From JBLIAZ01 sp047631875 (GTDB lineage: Bacteria; Bacteroidota; Bacteroidia; Flavobacteriales_C; GCA-002722245): a DNA stretch of 27,152 nt. The stretch lies in assembly GCA_047631875.1 (NCBI GenBank), contig JBLIAZ010000009.1, positions 1 through 27,152 of the forward strand, written 5' to 3'. Under the pieces are notes generated by a model. That model searched no databases and was not told the origin of the DNA. It saw only the letters and a program-made list of their open reading frames with translations. This document shows, piece by piece, positions 27,042 to 27,152 of this stretch (the first letter of the stretch is position 1; each line of letters opens with the position of its first letter). A program made the position numbers and the translations under genes.

Positions 27042-27152
27042 ATGACAGGTTTAAAAATTATTTTTGCTGTTTTTGCCACAGGTTTAATCATGGTTGTTGC
27101 TTGTAAAAAAACAACAAATGAAACAGATTTTACGACCTGTACCGAACCCACA
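27042..27152 (+). CDS. Lipoprotein, N-terminus only (runs off the window)
   Basis: A frame opening at ATG 27042 stays open for 37 codons to the last base. It encodes a lipoprotein signal peptide (MTGLKIIFAVFATGLIMVVAC, lipobox VVAC) followed by KKTTNETDFTT. It lies 84 bases after polA on the same strand. Only the export signal can be read, so the function is unknown. The minus-strand frame over the same bases has no recognisable features and is taken as a shadow. Confidence 0.65.
   Translation, partial: MTGLKIIFAVFATGLIMVVACKKTTNETDFTTCTEPT

Noticed and set aside
26954..27151. Minus-strand frame after polA
   Set aside because: The plus strand over the same bases encodes a clear lipoprotein signal peptide, and the minus frame has no recognisable features.

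Overview
The window is AT-rich chromosomal DNA from a member of the Bacteroidota, most likely the Flavobacteriales. The evidence is two type IX secretion (T9SS) cargo proteins, one with a gliding-motility-associated (type B) C-terminal domain and one with a type A sorting domain. Supporting signs are an ECF sigma factor paired with a membrane-anchored beta-barrel protein, Cys-type (metal-dependent) KdsA, lysyl-tRNA synthetase with a C-terminal extension, and few Shine-Dalgarno sequences. TAG serves as an ordinary stop in several intact genes, so there is no sign of stop-codon recoding.

Layout. Positions 2-1120 hold the 3' part of an FAD-dependent monooxygenase gene. Positions 1261-4081 hold a tight three-gene plus-strand cluster: a Glu-rich lipoprotein ending in 15 consecutive Glu codons, an ECF sigma factor, and a protein that appears to run from a short cytoplasmic tail through the inner membrane and a long disordered linker to an outer-membrane barrel. 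Positions 4089-9008 (minus) encode a giant mosaic T9SS surface protein. Positions 9156-10600 (plus) contain two adjacent damaged genes: a small secreted protein with an in-frame amber codon and a bestrophin-family channel with a single frameshift. Positions 10624-14002 (minus) carry a T9SS-exported polysaccharide deacetylase-like protein, kdsA and hemE. Positions 14163-18713 (plus) carry an MsbA-like ABC exporter, lysS and gpsA. Positions 18740-23981 (minus) carry a TPR protein, then rnr preceded by a DbpA-type DEAD-box helicase, 18 bases apart. Positions 24120-26957 (plus) are polA, followed by the start of a lipoprotein gene that runs off the window.

How the genes work together. Much of the window is housekeeping: heme, Kdo for LPS, phospholipid backbone, tRNA charging, RNA decay and DNA repair. 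The accessory content is concentrated in the first 14 kb. Two associations look functional: the lipoprotein / sigma / membrane-barrel cluster, which looks like an envelope-stress signalling module, and the helicase / RNase R pair, which looks like a module for structured or ribosomal RNA turnover. I found no tRNA, rRNA, CRISPR array, transposase, prophage or attachment site, and no gene-free stretch over 300 bases other than the damaged region, which is described. I did not find a clearly new system. The membrane-spanning sigma partner is the best candidate for follow-up.
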